Below are positions 1 to 4,871 of a DNA stretch of 8,206 nucleotides, one piece after another. Every line of letters begins with the position of its first letter. The stretch's first letter is position 1. The translations under genes and the position numbers were made by a program. The DNA is from Christensenella sp. UBA3700 (GTDB lineage Bacteria; Bacillota; Clostridia; Christensenellales; UBA3700), in NCBI GenBank assembly GCA_002372775.1, contig DFIJ01000143.1, positions 1-8,206 of the forward strand. Reading direction: 5' to 3'. The notes beneath the pieces are model-generated. The model made no database searches, had not been told where the DNA came from, and saw only the letters and a program-made list of their open reading frames with translations.

Positions 1-1235
1 TACTTAAAGAAATTAATTACATTACTTTCTATTTCAGTTCCATCTTCTTTAAGAATTTTACCTTTAATTCTTATTACATTAGAAGTAGTAACTCTTTGTG
101 TAGGAGTAATAAAATACTATATGGGAGGGTTATGAATACTATTAGGATATTCTTCTACTCGCTCCCAGTTCATCTCATCTTCGCCCATGCAACGCCACAA
201 AGATGAAATTTTATTATTTTCTTCTACAAATTTGCCTTGATTATTTTTATGAAGATAAGTATAGGTAAATTGTTTAGTATTTTTACCGTCATCCCACTTA
301 TAAAAATATTGTCTATCTGATAGAGAATTTAAAATAAAACTTTCATCAGGAAGATCCCTTGTATCATATCCTAACCAAAGCTCTACGTCAGTTAATTTAA
401 TATTACCACCATCTGGTCTAGGGCCATAACCTGTAGTGTTGGTATAATACAAATCTTCATCTCCGAGTTTAAAGTCTTCGTTTTCATAAAGCTCTAAGTC
501 TATACTTTGAGTAGCGCTTATGATTGAGCCATCTACATGAATGAGAGTTTCCCTCCAAATGCCAGCACTATTATAGATGTTACCTAGCATTTGCTCACTA
601 TTTATCTCATAAGCTGCTATTAAGTTTTCATTTTGTAAAAATCTTACTCTTAATCCATAGCGGCCATGAGTAATCGCGTCTTCAAATTGCGCGCCCAGCG
701 CTTGAGTGTCGAACTTAGCCCGGATGCCCAATGTGGTGTATGGCTTATCATAATTAGACTTAAAATCTAATAAAGCTTCTGCGTTTTTAAAAATAACAGA
801 AGAGGTAGCATCTGCCGCAGGAAGCTCTATATCAGGTTTATTCGCATTATATAAGTTATTTGCCCAAATATACATATTCTGTATATCATAATCACTATAA
901 AATGGTTCATCTTTGGGACTATATAAATATTCAAATGGAGAAAAAACTTTATTTTTGTTGTCTATTATGTTTTTGCCTAATATGTGCTTTTGGTTGTCCC
1001 AATTATCTTGAGGGACGTTTACCTAAACAGAGTCACCGATAGAATATTCATTAATTCCACCAATAGCCTCAAACCTTAGTTCATCAATTTGACATCCATA
1101 GCGTCCTAAACCAGCTTTATCTATATTAATTATAGTAGCTTTATAGGTTTTATCATAAGCTAGGCCTTTTAGCTTCGCTTCAGTAATAGTGCTACTAGCT
1201 TCTAGAATACTATTAATAATACTATCTGCGTTCAT
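1..1235 (-). CDS. Phage tail/baseplate-type structural protein with two in-frame TAG codons (partial)
   Basis: I read this as one gene that starts at the ATG at 1235, behind a strong AAAGGAGG ribosome binding site, and runs off the left edge with 411 codons visible. Under the standard code it would break into three pieces. In the same frame the only stops are TAG at 1025-1023 (codon 71) and TAG at 119-117 (codon 373). The 49 codons between the first TAG and the next ATG (875) are open, that ATG has no ribosome binding site, and the frame stays open after the second TAG. The sequence around codon 71 reads GDSV-X-VNVPQDNW, which resembles the GDSVYVxVP turn common in phage baseplate and tail proteins, so Tyr fits at X. 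The rest is acidic and beta-rich with no motif I can name. Tail or baseplate is an inference from that motif and the composition. The amber-suppressor tRNA at 6422-6507 explains how it could be translated. Confidence 0.85.
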
Positions 1236-1345
1236 CCTCTTTCCTCCTTTATCTCTTTATAGTTTACATTTATAATAAAAAAAAGGTAATAGAAATTATA
1301 TAATTTTGCCCTAAAAAATACGTAAACGCATTTCGATTCAGGGAG

Positions 1346-1369
1346 ACCAGCGCGCACCGCCGCACTGGT
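1346..1369 (-). other. GC-rich stem-loop in the leader region of the structural gene
   Basis: The two arms form nine base pairs, one of them G-U, closed by a six-base loop. The element is strikingly GC-rich for an AT-rich neighbourhood. It lies between the terminator at 1384-1413 and the structural gene start, with no T-run right after it. It could be a leader structure or part of a small RNA. Its function is unknown. Confidence 0.4.
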
Positions 1370-1383
1370 TCGGCTCAACGCAT

Positions 1384-1413
1384 AAAAAAATCGGGAAACT
1401 AAAAGTTTCCCGA
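1384..1413 (-). terminator. Rho-independent terminator before the structural gene
   Basis: Perfect 10-bp stem (arms 1391-1400 and 1404-1413) with a three-base loop. On the minus strand it is followed directly by seven T (complement of 1384-1390). It should stop transcripts from the lipoprotein side about 150 bp before the structural gene, which would then need its own promoter or antitermination. Confidence 0.85.
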
Positions 1414-1441
1414 CTCCCCAATAGTGTGACTTTTGTCCAAA

Positions 1442-1465
1442 GGGATTTACATACGATTAAACCCC
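1442..1465 (-). other. Stem-loop in the intergenic region
   Basis: Arms 1442-1449 and 1458-1465 pair over eight positions with one wobble pair, around an eight-base loop. No T-run follows. It lies between two other hairpins, so it may belong to a small structured RNA or a long 3' untranslated region. Confidence 0.35.
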
Positions 1466-1536
1466 ACTCTTTAAATGCTGAACTTCTAATCCTACATCCT
1501 AAAGGGTAATGGCGCGTCCGCCGACCTATATATTAA

Positions 1537-1556
1537 GACTTGGATTTTGCCAAGTC
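1537..1556 (-). terminator. Hairpin just after the lipoprotein gene
   Basis: Perfect 7-bp stem (1537-1543 with 1550-1556) and a six-base loop, starting about 9 bases after the TGA stop of the lipoprotein gene. The following sequence, TTAATATATA, is only weakly T-rich, so this is either a weak terminator or a hairpin that protects the mRNA 3' end. Confidence 0.5.
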
Positions 1557-1564
1557 AGTAGGTA

Positions 1565-1819
1565 TCAAAGGTTAGGGTCATAAACTAAAGTGCAATTATA
1601 GGAATTAGTTAAATATGTAATACCATCTATAGTTACTTGTAGTTGTTCTCCATCCTCATAATCCGTCCATGATTCAACCTTACCTTCAATCAACTCTCCA
1701 TTTTGAAGCTGAATATAAGCATAATTAAAATTATACTGTAAATCAACAACCTGATAATTACAAGCAGTAAGAACAAAGACTACTGCTATCAAAAAAGCGC
1801 ATAAAATTTTAGATTTCAT
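1565..1819 (-). CDS. Small secreted lipoprotein (84 aa)
   Basis: The protein starts with a Lys-containing N-terminus, then a hydrophobic stretch (about residues 5-17) ending in the lipobox L17-T-A-C20. This is a classical type II signal peptide, and cleavage before Cys20 would leave a 64-65-residue lipid-anchored mature protein on the outer face of the membrane. The mature part is acidic, with a run NGELIEGKVESW suggesting a small beta fold. I do not recognise the family. The start is supported by AAAGGA seven to eight bases upstream, and the stop is TGA. A strong terminator ends only 18 bp before the start codon, so no promoter fits between them. Small phage lipoproteins are known to block superinfection at the receptor or DNA-injection step; that role here is speculation from size and location signal only. 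Confidence 0.8.
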   Translation of the reverse strand: MKSKILCAFLIAVVFVLTACNYQVVDLQYNFNYAYIQLQNGELIEGKVESWTDYEDGEQLQVTIDGITYLTNSYNCTLVYDPNL

Positions 1820-1837
1820 TTATATTATCCTTTCTTT

Positions 1838-1868
1838 AAAAAATAGGTAGAACCGAAGTTCTACCTAT
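1838..1868 (-). terminator. Strong Rho-independent terminator with UUCG loop
   Basis: A perfect 11-bp stem (1843-1853 with 1858-1868) is capped by the extra-stable tetraloop TTCG and followed by six T on the minus strand (complement of 1838-1843). It starts a few bases after the stop of the 95-aa gene. It is also very close to the lipoprotein start downstream. Confidence 0.93.
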
Positions 1869-1873
1869 AAGCA

Positions 1874-2161
1874 TTAGAAATAGAAAAACTTCCAGAACGG
1901 ATCTAGATTAAACAATTCGCCAGGACGAAGTGTGGTCTTATAAGAACCATACTTATCACAGAAAGCACTTAGAGCCTTCTGATACTCTTCCGTGGCTACC
2001 TCGTAAGCCTTCTTAGCTTCCTTCATAGCGCCATAGGCCTTTTCTACCTTTTCTGCTTCTACCTTGCGCGCATCCTTAGCTTCGAGGGCCTTCTTCTCGG
2101 CTGCCTCAAGCTCTTCAACTGAGTCGTAGACCTTGTGGTCAAGTTCTGAAAAATATTTCAT
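1874..2161 (-). CDS. Small charged helical protein (95 aa)
   Basis: The start is fixed by a strong AGGAGG at 2167-2172, and the stop is TAA. Residues 14-70 are almost entirely Ala, Glu, Lys, Asp and Val with heptad-like spacing, which predicts one long helix or coiled coil. The C-terminal 25 residues end in an aromatic cluster (FWKFFYF). I do not recognise a named family; short proteins that open like this one (MKYFSELD.KVYD) occur in gut phages. It is followed directly by the UUCG terminator, so it is the last gene of its transcript and probably well expressed. An inverted repeat (2174-2178 with 2193-2197) ends next to its ribosome binding site. A structural or scaffold-like role would be a guess. 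Confidence 0.8.
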   Translation of the reverse strand: MKYFSELDHKVYDSVEELEAAEKKALEAKDARKVEAEKVEKAYGAMKEAKKAYEVATEEYQKALSAFCDKYGSYKTTLRPGELFNLDPFWKFFYF

Positions 2162-2173
2162 AATGTCCTCCTA

Positions 2174-2197
2174 CCGGTTTATCTCACATCTTACCGG
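2174..2197 (-). promoter_or_regulatory. Inverted repeat next to the ribosome binding site of the 95-aa gene
   Basis: CCGGT and ACCGG can pair around a 14-base loop, and the second arm ends one base from the AGGAGG at 2167-2172. It may be a leader hairpin or a protein-binding site. Five pairs is short, so chance is possible. Confidence 0.3.
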
Positions 2198-2272
2198 ATT
2201 TCTTAAATTTTTTTTTGAAGATTTTTAGTAAAAGCAGTCATCACCACGTGTAGGTAATCTTCTTTGATGACC

Positions 2273-2343
2273 TCCGAGTGAGAGGAATTGAACCTCTACC
2301 TCAAGTTCCCAAAACTCGAATACTGCCTTTATACGACACCCGG
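2273..2343 (-). tRNA. tRNA-Pro (anticodon TGG)
   Basis: A full cloverleaf folds: acceptor CCGGGTG with CACTCGG (one wobble pair), a short three-pair D stem, anticodon stem CGAGT/ACTTG around the loop TTTGGGA, a four-base variable loop, and a T arm with loop TTCAATT. The C1-G72 pair and A73 fit Pro identity. The 3' CCA is not encoded (A73 is followed by GGT), unlike the other tRNAs here, so the end would need host CCA-adding enzyme. Its 5' end is four bases from the 3' end of tRNA-Ser, so the two are co-transcribed. Confidence 0.9.
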
Positions 2344-2347
2344 TTAT

Positions 2348-2440
2348 TGGCACGGTGTGGAGGATTCGAACCTTCGCGCGAATTACTCCGCCTAGCTCTT
2401 TAGCAAAGAGCCCCCTTCAGCCAGACTTGGGTAACACCGT
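2348..2440 (-). tRNA. tRNA-Ser (anticodon GCT)
   Basis: A class II tRNA with a perfect 7-bp acceptor stem (ACGGTGT/ACACCGT), anticodon stem GCTCT/AGAGC around the loop TTGCTAA, a long variable arm, the T loop TTCGAAT, G73 and an encoded CCA. G73 and the long variable arm are the normal Ser identity features. The T stem has one mismatch. It begins 12 bases after the stop of the DUF2828 gene, so it is probably cut from the same transcript. Confidence 0.93.
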
Positions 2441-2452
2441 GTATGTGGGAAT

Positions 2453-3970
2453 TTACATTCCCATAAAAACCCTATCTACCTCTTTGTACTTATCAAGTTC
2501 GTCAATAAGTATCTTATAAGGGTCTGTTTCATCTGTCATAGCCATTTTAATGGAAGCTGGAGAGAATCCACTAAGAAGAGCTACACCTTCCTCGTTTTCT
2601 GTAAGAGGAATACCCATTGTGCGGGAGCACACATTCCAAAAGATGAGCTTAGGAAGCTTGTAACCGGCTGCCGCATATTCTTCGGCCAAGCTCTCGAACA
2701 AAGCCTTGTCTGTCCTACCTGTAGTCATGTAATCAAATTCCATATCGGAGATAATGAGAATCCTAGCAGGCATATCTTTCTGAGTAGCATGCTTCTTGAT
2801 AGCTGTATTCAGAATAAGCCTAAATACAGCTTCGATGTTTGTGTTAGAACATTCATTGTGCCGAAGAGCTTCATTCAATTTCTCTCTTAGAGAATGAAAA
2901 GAACAAAACTCTACAAACTGCGGACGGTCAGAGAATGTAATATACCTATTGGCAAAAACGCCAGTATTACATTCGGAGAAGTAAATAGCAAGCGCATTAG
3001 CCACGTCAAGAGCTGTTACCGCAGTATTGCCCAGGTTATCCGTCATGCTGCCGGATCCATCAGCTACTACAAGAGTATTAGTAATCTCTTCTCTTGGAAG
3101 AGCCTTCCACATTGTTTCAAGAGTAGCATCTTCCTTTTCGATTTTTCTATAAGACCATCTATCTCCTCTCAACATATACCTAGAAACAATATCGTGAGGG
3201 AAAGCCGCAGAAGAATTAATCTTTGCTTCACCCTTGGATAAAGCCTCAAGATAATTCCTTCTACGCTCTGCGTCATGACGTATAAAAGCATCTTTATACT
3301 TCAGATTAGCCAAAGAGGGAACAGTCTCATAATTAATCTCAGACCAATTATTAGCTGTAATCTTTGACTCGATTACATTAGAGTAATTACGCATCTTAGC
3401 GAGGAGCTGACGATAAGACCTTTCGGACATACCGAGTATCTTAGCGACTTTGCGGCCGCGCGCCTTAGTAGCTTCGGAAGAAGCATTGACTGAAGGCATC
3501 CACTTAGCCATCAAAGTAATAGGTCTGTTGTCCATAAATTCATGAACATCATTCCAAAACTTTATATTAATAATACGACCAATGTCACGAAGTGTTTCAT
3601 TATCTGCATAGTCAATGATAGAAAAGAAGTCATCAATTCTACCATACTTAGCAATCATATTATAAAGATATTCAAAGTTAATATGCGTAGAGTAAATCTC
3701 TACGATATACCTCAATGCTGCTCTGAATACTCTACGCTCACCCATACCACCACGGATATTACGAGCAAAGAAAAGCCAACGAAGAGCCAACTCTGGATCC
3801 TCTTCAAAAGCCTTCCCATAAGAATTAACAATTCTATCTTCATCCCAGTCGCGCATAGAACCAACTGAGTAATTAAGGTCAAGTAAAGACTTACCTGTGG
3901 TCAGATAAGCCTTAGCACCATTCTCTGTATCTACTAATGTGTTCTTCTTCATTTCTGTAAAAAAGTCCAT
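2453..3970 (-). CDS. DUF2828/vWA protein with Ro60 (TROVE)-like architecture (505 aa)
   Basis: The N-terminal half carries the hallmark stretches of the DUF2828 family: TENGAKAYLTTGKSLLDLN at about residues 15-33 and LRWLFFARNIRGGMGERRVF at about 63-82. This half is alpha-helical. The C-terminal half is a von Willebrand A domain with an intact metal-binding MIDAS: D304-G-S306-G-S308, Thr377, and Asp409 in IISDMEF. Helical repeats followed by a vWA domain is also the layout of Ro60/TROVE proteins, which bind Y RNAs and misfolded small RNAs. That DUF2828 acts the same way is inference. The start is supported by AAGGAG seven bases upstream, the stop is TAA, and the length looks complete. It lies downstream of a roughly 950-nt non-coding region with embedded tRNAs and is followed at 12 bases by tRNA-Ser. 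This RNA-rich setting supports a role in RNA or tRNA handling. Confidence 0.88.
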   Translation of the reverse strand: MDFFTEMKKNTLVDTENGAKAYLTTGKSLLDLNYSVGSMRDWDEDRIVNSYGKAFEEDPELALRWLFFARNIRGGMGERRVFRAALRYIVEIYSTHINFEYLYNMIAKYGRIDDFFSIIDYADNETLRDIGRIINIKFWNDVHEFMDNRPITLMAKWMPSVNASSEATKARGRKVAKILGMSERSYRQLLAKMRNYSNVIESKITANNWSEINYETVPSLANLKYKDAFIRHDAERRRNYLEALSKGEAKINSSAAFPHDIVSRYMLRGDRWSYRKIEKEDATLETMWKALPREEITNTLVVADGSGSMTDNLGNTAVTALDVANALAIYFSECNTGVFANRYITFSDRPQFVEFCSFHSLREKLNEALRHNECSNTNIEAVFRLILNTAIKKHATQKDMPARILIISDMEFDYMTTGRTDKALFESLAEEYAAAGYKLPKLIFWNVCSRTMGIPLTENEEGVALLSGFSPASIKMAMTDETDPYKILIDELDKYKEVDRVFMGM

Positions 3971-4069
3971 TTATATTCTCCTTAAATAAAAAACTCGACG
4001 CGTTTTGCCGTTTTTGTCATTCTGAGAACGGCAAAACTCAGGGTGAAAACTAATAAAAGCAGTATTCAT
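3971..4069 (-). CDS. Possible leader ORF abutting the DUF2828 gene (32 aa)
   Basis: An open frame begins at the ATG at 4069 and ends with a TAA whose last base directly precedes the ATG of the DUF2828 gene (TAAATG). The frame stays open upstream of the ATG for about 12 more codons. The predicted peptide is basic near its end (TRRVFYLRRI). An AAGGA sits only one base from the ATG, which is too close for a good ribosome binding site. It overlaps the alternative hairpins at 4003-4041, so if translated it could act as a leader peptide that controls the next gene. It may equally be chance. Confidence 0.25.
   Translation of the reverse strand: MNTAFISFHPEFCRSQNDKNGKTRRVFYLRRI
4003..4041 (-). promoter_or_regulatory. 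Overlapping alternative hairpins in the DUF2828 leader
   Basis: A perfect 10-bp inverted repeat (4027-4036 with 4003-4012) overlaps a shorter 5-bp hairpin (4037-4041 with 4022-4026) whose loop is the first arm of the long repeat, so both cannot form at once. A run of six T follows about nine bases after the long hairpin, then the AAGGAG of the DUF2828 gene. The arrangement resembles an attenuator or a dyad operator about 35 bp before a start codon. Confidence 0.5.
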
Positions 4070-4116
4070 ATCCTTCAAATAGGTTTTGCAGTTCACGCGC
4101 CTAAATTAAGTAAAAC

Positions 4117-4169
4117 TAGATGCCTAAATATTCCCATAGCATTATTATAGAGTTTGCTGTAAGCATCTA
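4117..4169 (-). other. Long-range stem after the structured RNA region
   Basis: Seven bases at 4163-4169 are exactly complementary to 4117-4123 and enclose about 39 AT-rich bases. On the minus strand the stem is followed by GTTTTACTT, a weak terminator-like context. A TATAAT at 4144-4149 lies inside the loop but has no good -35. This may mark the 3' boundary of the structured RNA. Confidence 0.3.
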
Positions 4170-4283
4170 AGGTATATTGACTATTGGAGGGCGGCCGCGC
4201 ACTCCTTCTTGGAAGAATAGTCCGCTCCCATTTCCGAAGCCTTCTCGGAAAAACAAAGGGTCTGTACTGGCAGTGTCCTACCG

Positions 4284-4313
4284 GGTTACTTTATATTTAT
4301 CGTGGTCATAACC
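4284..4313 (-). repeat. Repeated RNA module, copy B
   Basis: On the minus strand this reads GGTTA ... ACGATAAATA ... TAACC, with the outer arms complementary. It shares a 10-base core (4294-4303) and the GGTT/AACC frame with copy A at 4850-4871. In both, the complement of GGCAGT lies nearby. An overlapping 5-bp hairpin, CGTGG/CCACG, can also form here, so the fold is ambiguous. Confidence 0.5.
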
Positions 4314-4318
4314 GAGCC

Positions 4319-4328
4319 ACGGCTGGTG
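4319..4328 (-). repeat. Shared tRNA 3'-end/trailer sequence, copy 1
   Basis: The ten bases ACGGCTGGTG on the plus strand occur identically at 4319-4328 and 4484-4493. Each covers the CCA end of an embedded tRNA plus a GCCGT trailer on the transcript strand. The identity goes past the CCA, so it may reflect duplication of a tRNA unit or a common processing signal. Confidence 0.45.
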
Positions 4329-4400
4329 ACACCAGACGGATATGCTCCGACCGTTTCCTGCTTGAGAGGCAGGCGTCCTAGGCTACTAGACGATGGTGCC
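4324..4400 (-). tRNA. tRNA-Glu-like (anticodon CTC) with a non-canonical T loop
   Basis: The acceptor stem GGCACCA/TGGTGTC, A73 and encoded CCA, a D arm of typical Glu type (TCGTCTAG ... AGGAC) and a perfect anticodon stem CCTGC/GCAGG around CTCTCAA all support tRNA-Glu reading GAG. The T arm is odd: with standard spacing the stem is GTCGG/CCGTC with a T-T mismatch, and the 7-base loop is AGCATAT instead of TTCRANN. The D loop also lacks the usual GG pair (it has GC). The elbow contacts of a normal tRNA are therefore missing or rebuilt. It may be a degenerate tRNA, or a tRNA-like domain of the surrounding RNA. Confidence 0.7.
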
Positions 4401-4406
4401 GTAAAG

Positions 4407-4482
4407 GTGGGTTTCCCATTGCTTCCTTTATTTTAACGAGGCGTTTTCCAAGTACAAACCCACAAACCACAATGTTAACGCC
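4407..4482 (-). other. Predicted pseudoknot between the embedded tRNAs
   Basis: Two exact pairings cross in this linker: 4456-4463 with 4407-4414 (8 bp) and 4477-4482 with 4440-4445 (6 bp). Their order along the strand makes an H-type pseudoknot if both form, or two alternative stems if they compete. This is more structure than expected in a tRNA spacer. Confidence 0.4.
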
Positions 4483-4483
4483 T

Positions 4484-4493
4484 ACGGCTGGTG
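4484..4493 (-). repeat. Shared tRNA 3'-end/trailer sequence, copy 2
   Basis: Second copy of the ten-base sequence at 4319-4328, here covering the CCA end of tRNA-Met and the following GCCGT trailer. Confidence 0.45.
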
Positions 4494-4563
4494 GCAGAGA
4501 TGGGAGTCGAACCCACTACCTTCAGGGTATGAACCTGACGAACAACCGTTGCTCTTCTCTGCT
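4489..4563 (-). tRNA. tRNA-Met (anticodon CAT) with initiator-like features
   Basis: The cloverleaf uses acceptor AGCAGAG/CTCTGCC, D stem GAGC/GTTC, anticodon stem TCAGG/CCTGA around TTCATAC, T arm GTGGG-TTCGACT-CCCAT, A73 and an encoded CCA. With the CCA aligned, positions 1 and 72 are A and C, a mismatch. The D stem carries A11-U24, and the bottom of the anticodon stem is A-U, G-C, G-C. A non-pairing 1-72, A11-U24 and a G-C-rich lower anticodon stem are marks of bacterial initiator tRNA, although the loop TTCATAC resembles elongator Met of Bacilli. An Ile tRNA with lysidine is less likely. It is flanked by complementary 7-mers (4573-4579 and 4470-4476), which places it on top of a stem in the larger RNA. 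Confidence 0.85.
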
Positions 4564-4572
4564 ATATTAAAA

Positions 4573-4743
4573 AACATTGCCTTTGAACCATCTTCCACGG
4601 ATTCCTCTCTATATCCGAAATTCGGTGTACAATCGGGTACTGTTGCATCGGGGTCGTCGCTGTATCTCCCCACCCTGGGTCTTCAGGGGCGTTCTCTCAA
4701 ATAGAGGTGTCTAGAACTCTATTCGTCGCCTATTGGCAATGTT
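4573..4743 (-). ncRNA. Closed structured RNA domain of about 170 nt
   Basis: AACATTGCC (complement of 4735-4743) and GGCAATGTT (complement of 4573-4581) form nine perfect pairs that close this segment, and the 3' strand runs straight into six T. Inside are a 7-bp hairpin (4717-4723/4700-4706), a GC-rich hairpin (4684-4688/4673-4677) and smaller stems at about 4599-4625. Paired ends plus a U tail is the layout of a free small RNA, and also of a terminator with a very long loop. It is part of the 4179-4927 locus and could be a separate product of it. Confidence 0.5.
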
Positions 4744-4849
4744 GAGTTTAATAACTCATGAAAGGTTATTTAACCTTTAATCAATCATTAAGCTAAACGA
4801 CACTTTATATTCCTTAGGCAAAAGTGCCAAAACCCAAGCCGGCAGTACT

Positions 4850-4871
4850 GGTTTATTTATCGTCCACAACC
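4850..4871 (-). repeat. Repeated RNA module, copy A
   Basis: On the minus strand this reads GGTT-GTGG-ACGATAAATA-AACC with complementary GGTT/AACC ends. It shares a 10-base core (4854-4863) with copy B at 4284-4313. In this copy CGATAAA can also pair with TTTATCG just upstream (4882-4888), giving a 7-bp alternative stem. Confidence 0.5.

Larger units (their letters stand above)
1236..1564. other. Structured intergenic region, no gene
   Basis: These 329 bases separate the lipoprotein gene from the structural gene. I find no open frame, even when TAG is read as sense. On the minus strand they hold four separate stem-loops (1537-1556, 1442-1465, 1391-1413, 1346-1369), and one of these carries a clear T-run. 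After them comes a very AT-rich stretch (about 1250-1320) just upstream of the structural gene. A TATAAT-like hexamer lies near 1285-1305, but I see no acceptable -35 at 16-18 bp from it. A phage-specific late promoter could be here. Confidence 0.6.

Noticed and set aside
117..875. A separate 252-residue gene starting at the ATG at 875
   Set aside because: No ribosome binding site precedes this ATG, the same frame is open upstream to the TAG at 1025-1023, and both of its boundaries are TAG. It is the middle of the recoded structural gene.
1..1235. The structural gene as a pseudogene with two nonsense mutations
   Set aside because: Both interruptions are the same codon, TAG, with no frameshift or other stop in over 400 codons, and the window encodes a TAG-reading tRNA.
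1565..1567. TGA also reassigned, extending the lipoprotein
   Set aside because: A hairpin follows the TGA within ten bases, the extension would soon meet further TAG and then TAA codons, and no TCA-anticodon tRNA is present.
2894..3868. Plus-strand frames opposite the DUF2828 gene
   Set aside because: They are antisense shadows of a well-supported 505-codon gene, with no ribosome binding sites and no recognisable domains.
4144..4149. TATAAT as a separate promoter for the DUF2828 gene
   Set aside because: The best -35 at 17 bp (CCTTAG) is poor, and there is no extended -10.
4184..4673. Short open frames at 4184-4381 (plus) and 4482-4673 (minus)
   Set aside because: They run across tRNA genes and strong RNA stems and have no ribosome binding sites.
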